DNA of 64,000 bases from Zanthoxylum bungeanum. Lineage: Eukaryota > Streptophyta > Magnoliopsida > Sapindales > Rutaceae. Positions 22,342 through 34,342 of the stretch are shown here, one piece after another; the first letter of the stretch is position 1, and each line of letters starts with the position of its first letter. A model generated the notes under the pieces. The model saw nothing but the letters and a program-made list of their open reading frames with translations. It ran no database searches and had not been told where the DNA came from. The stretch is taken from assembly GCA_019454045.1 (NCBI GenBank), contig SKCR01037612.1, forward strand, positions 124,001 to 188,000. Reading direction: 5' to 3'. The translations under genes and the position numbers were made by a program.

Positions 22342-23449
22342 TTTCAATCCTTTATCTTAAAAAAAAAAAAAAAAAAAAAAAACTTATTAACATGAACAAT
22401 AATTTAATTAATTAATTATTTTAAAAAAATTTATTCAAACTTTTATTAGTCAAAAAAAATTAAAATTGAAGAATAATTAAAAAAACTAAAGAGGAATAAA
22501 ATCTAAAATTTTTGGATTTAAGAGGAAATAAATTTAGAGGTAGTTTTTTATTTTTTTTTTTATAATAAGTGATTTAAAATATGATTAAATAATAATTTCT
22601 AAATTAATATTGGAAGTTATTCAACAACAAATAAATCAGTTAAAGCTAGATTTGACACAAAATTTGACTTCATTCGGCCTTTGTAGCAAGTACATCTTTA
22701 TCACAGCCCTACTAAAGCTAGATTTATCTCGTGACCATTTGATCCAAACACTGCGAAAAAAGAAGAAAAAAAAAACCTTCTGTTAGCCTTTTACTTTAAA
22801 ATTCCAAAACATATGAGAAAATATTAAATTAAAAAAATGAAATCTCTCTATTTAGTATTGGGTTACGCTAACAAGTGCCCTTAGGGCACTCGTTAAGAAA
22901 CTATTTAATGAAAATTTTAACATTATTTTTATGAAAAATGCAAAAAACTGTCAAATCTTTAATTTTTTATTTTTTTCCATCATAACTTTCCTTAAATGAA
23001 TTATTAAAGAATGCCATTAGCACACTGTTATCATCCCTTTTAATATTTAATTATTTATCTTTCTCCTCATCTCCTGGCATTATATATAATTCCAATTTGC
23101 ACGTGAAGGGGCCAATTCAGTAACTTCATACTCTCAAAACCTCACATCATTTCACTTCCCTCCATGAAATTAACCTTCCAATGGAATCAAAACCCACTTG
23201 GAATCAACGGTCTAAGATTGGACTGGACCTATAATTAAACTAGATCTCATGCATTTAATGGGGAATCTACTCACAAGTGACAGCTAATATGCCCTTCTCT
23301 CTACAGTACAAAATCAGAGCTGCTCTGGTTAGAAACCAAAAAAAAAAAGAAAGATTATTAAAGAAAGAGAGGTAGATTTATAGAGAGAAAAGAAACTACC
23401 CTTTTACATTTTCTTTACTCTCATTAACAGTTATAAAGATCGCAGGAAA
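22342..23449. other. AT-rich spacer and promoter of the SKU5-like gene
   Basis: Contains a poly-A run near 22360. A TATATATAATTCC motif at about 23080 lies too far upstream to be a confident TATA box. No gene seen. Confidence 0.4.
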
Positions 23450-26400
23450 ATGAGAGACTGCGGAGTACTCTGTTCTCTCATTGCTCTGTTTTTGTTTCTT
23501 GCTATTCATGGCGTCAATGGTGACAGCCCTTACAGATTCTATACGTGGAAAATCACCTACGGTGATATCTATCCTCTTGGTGTGAAGCAACAGGTAACTA
23601 TTCTTTCATGCTCATTCTTGCTAGATCACTTTTCTTGGTTTCGAAAGCAAAGAAAGTATGCAAAAACTGAATGTGGGAAAATGTTGTAGGGAATCTTGAT
23701 TAATGGGCAGTTTCCAGGACCTCAGATCGATGCAGTTACCAATGACAACTTGATTATTAGTGTTTACAATTACCTAAGAGAACCGTTCCTTATCTCATGG
23801 TAAGTGTATGAACTTGGTTCTGTTTATTTTCTTTTCATGTTTCAGTGTTACTTTATGTTTCTGGTTTTCCCGAGAAAATGCAAGAAAAACGAAATGTATG
23901 AAAGTAAATCTAATGCTCTCAATGATTCTTGTCCTTGATTGTCAGTACCATTTGGTTTCTCAAAGAAATGTATGAAAGTACAAGTAAATCTAATCTAATG
24001 TCCTTCATATGGCATGTGCATTTGTTTTCTTTTCATTCATTTTCTCAGCAACCAAGCAAGGGTTACTCTAAAGTGTAAATGTAATTTAGTTAAGAGGGTT
24101 TCATATTATGGCATTAATAGATTTAATAAGAAAGGAGCAGATGTAGCAGATCTGTGGATAAGAACTTGGGTAATGGTAACTTCATTTCTTTCATTGTTTT
24201 TGGTATTTAAATGACAGCTCAGCTATGTCCCTAGTCATTGAACTATCAAACACCAATTATGATGGCGAAATGGTGGAAATGTAAAATCCTTTAGCCATGC
24301 CTTTCTAGATACTTTGGTCAATAAAGAAACACAAAAAGATAAATAAGAAGTGGGGACCTGACTGAAACTTTGCCTTTCTAGCCACTTGGGTTTGTCTAGG
24401 TTATTTTAGTCCGATCTCACTTGCATATTCAGTTGAAATCTGACTTTATCATAAATATTGTTCATGTTTAATCTTAGGTTTTAAACTAATCATCCTCTTA
24501 TAGTACTAAAATATTGTACCTATGCAGCTGGCCCCATGTAGTGAATCTTACTGTGCACATGTTAGATCTCTGGAACTTCACATCTGCATTATTAATACAA
24601 TTTTTTTTTCTTTTCTTAGGAATGGGCTACAGCAGAGAAGAAATTCATGGCAGGATGGAGTTTATGGAACAACTTGTCCAATCCCACCAGGAAAAAACTT
24701 CACTTATGTACTCCAAGCAAAAGACCAGATTGGTAGCTATTTCTACTTCCCATCATTTCTTTTCCACAAGGCTGCTGGAGCATTTGGTGGCATCAGAATC
24801 TGGAGTCGTCCTCGGATTCCTGTTCCTTTCCCTCCTCCTGCTGGGGATTTCACTGTGCTTGCTGGGGACTGGTATAAGAGTAATCACTATGTATGTGTTA
24901 AATAATTTTAAAATGCATTTCTCAATTCATTCTCAGATGTTGCTTTTGACACTTAAAACTGTTACACTGATTTCTCTTTAATTATACAGGTTTTAAGACG
25001 TCTCCTGGACAGTGGTCACAACCTTCCTTTCCCTGATGGCCTTCTCATCAATGGCCGCGGATGGAATGGGTACACATTCACAGTCGAACCAGGTGTCTAA
25101 TAATGATCTGTAAATAAAAAGTGTGCTTGTAGTTGCTTTATAATTCCAACACTATTGAATTCTGTTTGCAGGCAGGACGTATAGATTCAGGATAGCAAAT
25201 GTGGGGCTTACAACATCCATCAACTTCAGAATACAAGGGCACAACATGAAATTGATAGAAGTAGAAGGTTCTCATACGCTACAGAACACTTATGCTGCCC
25301 TTGACATTCATCTTGGACAAACCTATTCTGTCTTGGTCACAATGGATCAGGCTCCACAGGATTACTACATTGTTGTTTCTTCACGCTTCACCCGTCGTGT
25401 GCTCACAACAACAGCCATCCTTCACTACAGCAATTCGCGTAGAGGAGTCTCTGGTCCTATCCCTGGCGGCCCTACTACTGAGATTGCTTGGTCCCTCAAC
25501 CAGGCCAGATCTATTCGGTATTAATTTACTTCTTTTGTTTAGAAGCTATTTGTCAACGTTATACTAATAATTCCTACAGTTTCTGATCAAAATGCTTACA
25601 ATGTCACCCATGTCAGTTGGAATTTGACTGCGAGTGGACCTAGGCCTAATCCTCAAGGCTCTTACCACTATGGAATGATCAAGATCGGCCGCACAATCAC
25701 ACTAGCAAACTCTGCGCCTTATATCAATGGCAAGCAGAGGTATGCTATCAACAGTGTCTCATATGTTCCGGCAGACACTCCATTAAAACTTGCAGACTAC
25801 TTCAAGATTCCTGGAGTGTTCTCTGTTGGAAGCATGCCCACCAGTCCCACTTGGAGAAATGCATACCTTCAGACCTCTATCATGGCTGCTAACTTCCGGG
25901 AGTTTGTAGAGATTGTGTTCCAAAACTGGGAGGACACTGTTCAGTCATATCACATTAATGGATATGCCTTCTTTGTTGTCGGGTGAGATTACCTAATTGA
26001 TGCTTAACATACTTCATTTCACGGCCACTATCATATATGCTTTCTGGTATCTTAAAGATTTCATTATTTATTGAATGATTAGGATGGATGGAGGTCAGTG
26101 GACGCCTGCAAGTCGTGCACGATACAACTTGAGAGACACAGTGGCCCGATCCACCACTCAGGTAAGAATTATGGCCATCACACAGTTGAAGCACAGTAGC
26201 AACAAAAAGACCCTTACTTGGATCTATTGGTTGAATGCAGGTGTATCCGAGGTCATGGACGGCAATCTATGTGGCTCTGGACAACGTGGGAATGTGGAAC
26301 ATAAGATCTGAGGACTGGTCTAGACAGTACTTGGGTCAGCAGTTCTATCTCAGGGTCTATTCTCCTGCAAATTCGTGGAGGGATGAGTTACCAATCCCAA

Positions 26401-26453
26401 AGAATGCTCTTCTTTGCGGACGAGCAGGAGGGCGACACACAAGGCCTCTATGA
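23450..26453 (+). CDS. SKU5-similar (SKS) multicopper-oxidase-like secreted protein, eight exons
   Basis: SKS proteins are extracellular homologues of ascorbate oxidase involved in growth and pollen tubes. Exons are 23450-23593, 23690-23799, 24620-24890, 24990-25092, 25172-25517, 25617-25982, 26083-26161 and 26241-26453; every join is in frame, giving 543 residues. A signal peptide (about 1-24) ends ...IHGVNG before DSPYRFYTW. Three cupredoxin domains are recognisable (GILINGQFPGP; WYKSNHY, LLINGRGWNG; SYHINGYAFFVVGMDGGQW). Where true oxidases have the HCHxxxH copper cluster, this protein has none, so it is probably not a blue-copper oxidase, as is normal for SKS. The C-terminus has no obvious GPI signal. 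Closest by recollection to the pollen-specific L-ascorbate oxidase homologues. Confidence 0.95.
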
Positions 26454-27185
26454 ATTAGCTTGCACATGGATTTTGTCACGAGAGGGTGACAAAAAGTAAT
26501 TGGGGTCACAAGTGATGATTCCTTAGTTGCCGGAAATTGTTCCAAGAGCTCAACTTGAGCTCTGAGTCTTTCTCCTTTTGTCTTATTGTTTTCAGGCCGG
26601 ATTTAGCTGTGTTTCTGTTGCTCACAAATTGAGAATTCACTGTTGTGTGTTACTCTGAGTGCAATATCTTAAGGTAGAATTCCATTTTGTATAACTTGTT
26701 CTTGCGGCATCAGCGTTCATATTAAAAAAATCTCATTTCAGAGTAAATTCAGTGTCTTTAAATCAACTACTTGCCAGTGGCAGAATTATCTAGAGTCTAA
26801 AAAAAAAATTAGAAAAATTAGAGACTAAATATATGTATTAAAATTGCCTCTCGATTTTATAGTATTTACGTTATAATCGATTCCCGTTTATTGGTATTCT
26901 TCAATATTGGCTAGCTCTTTTGCCGCATGTGTCTTTCCGTGACTGATATTCGATATTATTGTATCAGATGATTTCAAGATTGCATGTGTCATTAGCGATG
27001 GATGTTCAATCTATCTACCTATAAGTTGAAAAAAAAAAAGATTACTCTCCTTAATCCTAAGATAAATGGTGAATTCTCCTTATTTGGGGAAATGTATTGA
27101 ATGAATAAATTTTAGTTGAGTTGAAATTAAATGTAGAAGATGGAATGTATGTTTTGTAAAGTTTGGTTCAATGCATGTAAGATTT
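26454..27185. other. 3' UTR and spacer after the SKU5-like gene
   Basis: No coding potential or known repeat identified. Confidence 0.4.
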
Positions 27186-29372
27186 TTGATCACATACGAA
27201 CCTTATATATTCTTATAACTTGACCGGCGTAAACACACACGTATAACGCAAGCGCACGTATCGTTCAAGTAGTATAAAAATATCGATCCCACGAGGACTT
27301 AATATCTAATCTATTAATTTTATGAGGTCAAATGATTACTAGTATCTAACAGGTTGTTTGATTGATTTGAAATGGTGACGATTCTAAATTTAAAAACAAG
27401 TAAATAAAATTGTTCGAAAGTAGGGTTTAAGAAAATTCAATATTAAAAACTATCTAGGGTTGTGATTTATTCCAATATCATTTTAAAGATGAAGTGATTA
27501 TCTTAAAGTTGGGTAATATATTGATTTATTAACCTGGAACACTAAATTATGTGTAAGCCTCTGTCGATGGTCAGACACAAATACCCAGTTTAACCCAATT
27601 GAACCATATGTCTATGTCAACCAAATTATCTGGATTCATTAAGTTTAAGTTCCAATTATGGCTACCCCCGCCCGACAGGTATATTCCTATCCTGTAATGA
27701 AATCTATTAAAGGGTTATCTATCCTCAAGGAAGATCGTGGGCTATTGAGTCTAAGGCTAAAACCTAAAATCCCTATGTCTAGTTCATTTTAGATTTACCA
27801 GATCAATTTTATTAATGGCCAGTTAATGAAAAAGCATTAAGATTAAGACTCAATAAATAAATCTTTATATTACCCAAGTTATAATTTAACCTCTTATAAA
27901 ACGGTGATATTAAAAGTCATCACAACCTCAGATAACTAATTTAGTTACAACACATAACTAGGGCTAGTAAAAACTTGAAAATAAAAGACATAAAGTAAAA
28001 ATGCGGTAAAGTAAATACTGAAAAGTGAATTACAATAAAATAAAATGCTAAGGTAAAATGAATTACTTTTACTGCTACTAATTTAGATATCTCCCATAAA
28101 ATAATATATAAACTTGTGATTTTTTTTCCAACCAGCCATAAAGGCGGAACCAAAATTAAATTATCAACCGACCAATCTCGCGGTATCCTTTATTAGTCAG
28201 GTTTAAACCAGATTAAAATGAATTACCAACCGACCAATCTGGCGGTATCCTTTTTAAGTCAATATTTTAAATAGTGAATATATTATTTTTAAGGGAGATT
28301 AATCTAAATACTAAATAGTAACAGTAAAAGAATTATCTTTCACCCTACCTTGAGAAGTTACCTCCTCATAGTAAATAGTAAAAACTGTAAAAAGTAAAAA
28401 ACAGGTAAATTACTATTATTACAAAACGTAATTAAAATTAATTACAAAACTAAAAAAACTAAAAAATTAAAAGAAAGTAGAGAGAGAAACTCTCTCTTTA
28501 GATAGAATATAAGAGAGAGAGTGGTACAATGAATTCTGAAATCTCGAGCTCAATTTATAGGCCTCGGTAGGCTTCCAGCGTCGCGACGCCAGGGCCTTCA
28601 GCGTCGTTACGCCAGCTTTTATCGACGTGGCACGCTCTGGTTCGCCGGTTTGAAGATTCTGGATAAGCTGATAAGGTGACATGTGGCGAGGTGGTTGGGC
28701 TTCAATTATTGTGACACGTGGCGACTTCTGATTGGTCGATGAGATTCTTATCCGCCACGTGTCAAATAAGGATTAGATACTCAATGATTGATGTTGACGT
28801 GGCAGTGATGTGGCGACACGTGGGAAAGAGATTGTCGACACCGTAGGATTGCGACACGTGGCACTTCTTGATTGGCTGATGATGATGTGGCACGACAAGT
28901 GGCAATATTGACTTGTTGACTTCCTGACTGACTGATGACATGGAGACACGTAGGATGCCACGTGGCACACGTGGCGATGATGACTGTCGGCACCGTAGGA
29001 TGCTGACACGTGGCACAGCGCATGTTAGCAGATCGGCTTTGATGGTGACACGTGGCACGGCGTATGTTAGCAAAGTCAAACTTTTCTCAGATTCTGATTT
29101 GTGGACCCGGCGCACGTTAGCACTGTTCGGCGCACGTTAGGCGTCGCGACGCTGAAGGTCTTGGCGTCGCGACGCGGGTATTTACCAAAATGCAATTTTC
29201 GTCCAATTTTCACTGTTTTGGCCCAAATCACCTCCAGAATGTCCTGAAACTTTATTTATCTACAAAAAACACAAAAACACATCAAAATATTCACAAAACT
29301 CAAGAAACTATACAAAATATTAGGTTAAATGAGTGGAAAATAGTGATAAAAATACCACTCATCACAACTCCA
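27186..29372 (-). mobile_element. Repeat-derived block, probably a non-autonomous retroelement on the minus strand
   Basis: The left part contains AACGCAAGCGCACGTATCG and TATCGATCCCACGAGGAC, and the right part TACCACTCATCACAAC; I recall such phrases at the two ends of a widespread class of plant retroelement-like repeats. A CAACCGACCAATCTSGCGGTATCC block is duplicated near 28165 and 28227. No pol domains are visible and no target duplication was found. Classification and boundaries are uncertain. Confidence 0.4.
28578..29175. repeat. Array of CACGTG motifs framed by GCGTCGCGACGC palindromes
   Basis: Eight CACGTG hexamers lie at 28715, 28756, 28817, 28855, 28959, 28968, 29007 and 29049, mostly within GACACGTGGC. 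A CACCGTAGGATNGCGACACGTGGC-like unit is repeated about 150 bp apart. Perfect 12-mers GCGTCGCGACGC are at 28578, 29141 and 29164. CACGTG is the G-box/ABRE core, but this block is inside a repeat and far from any gene. Confidence 0.8.
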
Positions 29373-30379
29373 ACTATCTTTTAAGAAGTTATGATCCATT
29401 ATATATCCATTAATTATTTACTTTATGTTTATTTGACTATAAAAATCAGACTCATCTTCTTATTTGCATACACTTGATAATATATTTTTTCCTTCAAGAT
29501 TTTATATATATATATATATATATATAATGCTCCAAGATTTTATTTATCTTACGGAATTTTACATATAATTCTAATTTTCTTGGTAAACTTTTGTAGGTTA
29601 TGATGTTTGCATCAGTTTATACATATTTGCATGATCAAAAGGTTGCTGAGACACCCGAATTTTATGTGTTATGAGTGTTTACTTCTTCGAATAATATTTA
29701 GTTCTTTTTCTATATTAATTACTTGTAAAGTATTTTTTATGGTAAAAATGAATGATTGTCATTAATTACATAATTATTCTAGCGTTTAATACTAATTCCA
29801 CATTATTTCAATTTTTTTGGCTTTGTTAGAAGATATGTTGATGAATAATAATAGTCATTCATTTGATGCAGTATTATGGGAACATCAAATTATATGGTAG
29901 AGCCTCTATAGTATGTATGTGTATTTTTAATATTATTGAAATGTTCATTAGATAGTATGAATTTTTGAATTTTTATCTTAATTTTGTTTAATAATGATAT
30001 TAATATCACTTTTATCTTCATTGATCTCCATATTCATTTTTGTTATCAAGATTTAACAGTGATTCATTATTTTCAAATTTCATATTTGAATAAATAGGAA
30101 TTTAGGTAAGATAAATAAATTATTTATTAATTAAATTAAAATCCACTTAAGATATAATATATTCAAAATAACCCGCGAGGTATCTAAACTAGTATTAATA
30201 AAATGCCAATAGATCTTATGATTGATGAAATGACTACATGTGTCATTCATGATTCCTTATATTCATAAAATATTTGATATATCAAGATTGATAAAGTGAT
30301 TGCACGTGCGACTCTGACCGCGATTAATGAAATTATTTCAGATTCAAAATTAATAAGATATCATATAACATATATAATG
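29373..30379. other. AT-rich spacer
   Basis: Includes a TA microsatellite at about 29503-29527. No genes seen. Confidence 0.45.
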
Positions 30380-31010
30380 TTGATGGTGTTTTTAGGCACT
30401 ATGGTATTTAAGACAGCACGACAGGGGCAAAAGGGTAATTTTCTCCTTAGTCAAAGATCATTAATACCGACCCGACCACATGAGTGAGTGGCCGAGAACT
30501 TTATGATCCGATAACCGACCACTTTGGTTCGGATGACCGAGCACTATCAGATCGGTAGCAGCATTCTCAGCACAAATGACCATCATGACCGACTTCATGA
30601 AGACCGGGAATATGGCGGGATATGCTCCAGAAGATAAGTTATCATACTTTCATGGGGAAAACTGATGAGTCAGTGTCCAAATAGGATAAAAGAAGTGAAG
30701 GTAGTTTTAATTAGGAATCCTTATGGGAAAAGAGAATAGTTTTGACTAGGAATCCTTATGGGAAAAGGAAATTGTTTCAACTAGGAAATTCTTGTACAAA
30801 TAGGAATATGATTTCTTCACCATTATAAATAGGAGGGTAGAGTGAGTGTATAGGGGGAGAACAAAAAGAGAGAATAAGAGGAACAAGTTGAGAGCAAGGT
30901 AGAGTTGAGATCAGAATCACCAAGCTCTAACTTGTAAAACACAAAGAACGGTCTGAGAAGTGCATTTTGAATAATAAAAGTATCGTCAACCTATAATATA
31001 ATCTCGCTAT
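30380..31010 (+). repeat. LTR-like remnant (possible solo LTR)
   Basis: A GC-richer block in AT-rich surroundings. It holds a good TATA box (CATTATAAATAGGAGGG, about 30821-30835), a GA-rich leader and an AATAAAAGT signal about 150 bp downstream, the layout of a plant LTR. Upstream, AACTAGGAATCCTTATGGGA-type units recur in tandem (about 30705-30795). Ends and target duplication were not resolved. Confidence 0.4.
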
Positions 31011-32880
31011 TGATAAGATCACCGTATGAGTCTCCTGATCGATATTCTATATATCGCCTATGATTGTGAAGATATTATTGCGCATGATGCTAATCATTAT
31101 ACAATATGAATATTCTTCGGCAAGCCAAGTTTTTTTGCCAAATTTGTTTGGACATTAATCATCATAGTCATTAGTCAACCATCTAACAATCACTATCACT
31201 TGCTTTATCAAGCTCAATGGTACAAGTAAAGATTTGCAAAACATGTTTATCCTATACCTGTAGATTCATTCCGATTAAATAATAGAAAATAGAACACATA
31301 TATATTATGAAAGAATAATAGGGCCATATTTGTTATATATTAATTATGTGGGTGAGTCCCACATACATAAAAAAAAAAAAAAAAATTACTATTTGCACAA
31401 TGAATCTCATGTTTATAAAAAAATAAGAGTTGGTGAGAGAATTGTAATTCTCATATTCTAAAAGAGTGTGAAAATATTCACTCTATGTGGAAATTCTTCT
31501 ATATTTGCTTGTGAATGTTTCCCTTACATTTAGGGTTTTATCACGTTAGATTTGTGTCTCATTACTTTATTTCATTATTAATATTTATGGTAGGTTGAGT
31601 CTTATAATTATTATTGTATTATTATATAATAGACAATGCCTCATAAACTAACAATTATTCTCAATTTCGTTTTATTTGCGGCCAACGATCCTCTAACCAT
31701 ATTTGTAAATGACAATAAATGGATAATTGTCCAAAACGACTGAAGACCGGCTCAGGCAGTAACGAAACGGATGTGTGATTACGAAATCAAATGCACAATT
31801 GCCCACGCTTCTTCCAAATCCATCCAAGGGAATATTATTTCCGAATATTGAAACCGTCTTCTCTTGAAATTCTCCATGAGAAATCCCACATCCCACCACC
31901 AATTGGTGACGCTCTAAGGTCCACGTGTCGATCCGCCAAGAACACGCGACATGTGAAGCATGTCGACGTGGCATGCATATCATGTGTCGTATAACAAAGT
32001 GAATAATTTATGTATTATTTATGTACAAGAGTCTGCAGTTTGTTGGTGTAGTGAAAGTTTCGGCCGGAATAAGGGGAGCTAGGGAATTGGACAGTTGAAA
32101 TTTTGTGGTGTCTTATGGTTTAGGACATGCAGTATGCTTAGGTCACGTCTGTTCTAGGACATGTTTCATTTACTTATTTTAAAATACCACGTCCGAATTT
32201 GGTTAAGTTTGCAGTGTGAACAGTTCCATTTCTTTATTTTGTAACGCTTTGTTTTTGTAATTTTCCCTGTGGGGTGCTTCGAAGTTTGAAACAGGGACTT
32301 GCATTGCATGCTCTTTTTTTTTTAGCTATATAAAGATAGTCCATTCTTGTCCTTATTGCACAAAAGCTGACCTCAAGAAGAATATTGTGATGATAGACCA
32401 TTAATGTTATTTATGTATTTTTGAATTTATATTTATAAATTTACTGCATAGTTTTACCACCCCACCAATGCCCGTGTGCCGATCCATTAATATTATCTGT
32501 GGAGATAGATTAAATTCAATTTTATGAAGTCGGTTGGTAAATTTTTCACCTCTTATGATGTGCTCATTGACCATGTTATATTGTAAAATATACCCATATT
32601 CACCTTTCATTTTCACCCAATCATGAAGGCAAGTTTGAATAAATAGGGGAGATAAATATTCCGTGTAGAATTTTTTCTATTTTCTAATTGAAATTGCAGT
32701 GGACTAACCTTAAGAGCTGAGAGAGAAAAGCTGAAGAATTCACAAAGAGACAAAAGGAATGCAACAGAGTGATATATAGTCATACTGGTATTTATTCTCT
32801 TTTGTTTCAAGCACACAGATCATAATTCACAACTGATCTGATCTCTCTGATAACACTTCCAAGTTAAATTATAGCAGCAA
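31011..32880. other. Spacer and promoter of the G2-like gene
   Basis: AT-rich. Frames near 31690-31990 show no domain. A CACGTGTC motif lies near 31922. Confidence 0.4.
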
Positions 32881-34311
32881 ATGAAGAGTGTGGATTCTGC
32901 TGAAAGCAGTAGCTGTGTTAAGAGGCTTCTCCTAGCCTCTTCTTCTCTACAGTCTAGTGTATTCCATTCACAATCATCTTCATCAGATATGAGCTTAACA
33001 AGGCCAACTAATTTTGATGATCACGAACATGAAAATAACCTACCCCAAATCAGCTTGAAATCGCCTTCTGTTAGGCCTTATGTTAGATCAAAAATGCCCC
33101 GGCTTCGATGGACAAATGACCTTCATCGCAGCTTTGTTCATGCAATTGAACGGTTGGGTGGTGAAGACAGTAAGCTCTTAGATATATCATTAATTATTTA
33201 TTTATTATTTCTCCTTTTCCAAAGATGGTACAAAAGTAATGATACACATGGATCATATAAGTTTTTTTTTTTTTTTTTTTGAATACATATAAGTTCTTTA
33301 ATTATAATTGAGTTGGTTTTTAATTTCACAGGAGCTACTCCAAAGATGGTTTTACAAATCATGGGTGTCAAGGGCCTAACCATATCTCATGTCAAGAGTC
33401 ATCTTCAGGTTCTGATTAAAACTCGATTTACATTTTTTTTTTAAAGATTTTTCTTTTGAATAATTTTGGAACATTTTCAATTATCAAACATTTGTGATGC
33501 TGTGTGGGTACAGATGTACAGAAGCATGAAGCACGAGCAGATGATACAAGGTATATATGTACATATATACATATGTTCATCAGTTAATTGTCTATATGCA
33601 TTGATTCAAATTGTTCACACATAACCCAATTGATTCAAATTGTTCATCAGTTAATATCCTAAGATTTAATGACTGAGCTTGAGGTTTCTGGCTGCAGAAG
33701 CAGCTAAGGCCGCAAAGACAAACGATAAGGAACCAACATGTTGCCAGAAGAATCATCATCCCAAGTGTTTGAATTTGAGAAAGAACAAAGTCCAAAAACA
33801 TAATCAAGTGTTGGGAACTCATCGTTACTATGGAGGGCTTGTTCATCTCAGGAATAGTACTAACATGCCAGCATACTGGTTAGTGGTGGTGTTGTTATAT
33901 TTCTTCATAACAAAATGACTTGAAATGCACAATGAGGGAGGAAATCGTGAACAAGAATTTACATCCCAACTTTGGCATCTAAATCCTGTTCTAAAGTCTC
34001 ATCGTGAGTGAAATAATATTAAAAATAAAAAAAGTTCAGAGTATTACAATCGAAAAGAAAAAAAAGGAAAGAAAATTTCATTGTTTTAAATATATGCAGG
34101 AAAGGAAAGCAAGCTATGTGGATTAATGGAAAGCAAGTGATGATCAATGAACCATTAACATACGGGCAAGTAACAAAGAAAGGAATGGAGCAGACACCAA
34201 ATTCTTATCTTCTCTTCAACGACATGCATAAAAACCGCAATACCCAGCAAGTAAATTCTCTCTCTCTCTCCTGCATAAACAAAGTTGAAGCTATATTATG
34301 AATTTTTTAGT

Positions 34312-34342
<31 letters not shown>

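Noticed and set aside
28762..29115. Reverse-strand frames of 80-117 codons in the CACGTG block
   Set aside because: Produced by the GC-rich repeated units; repetitive peptides, no domain.
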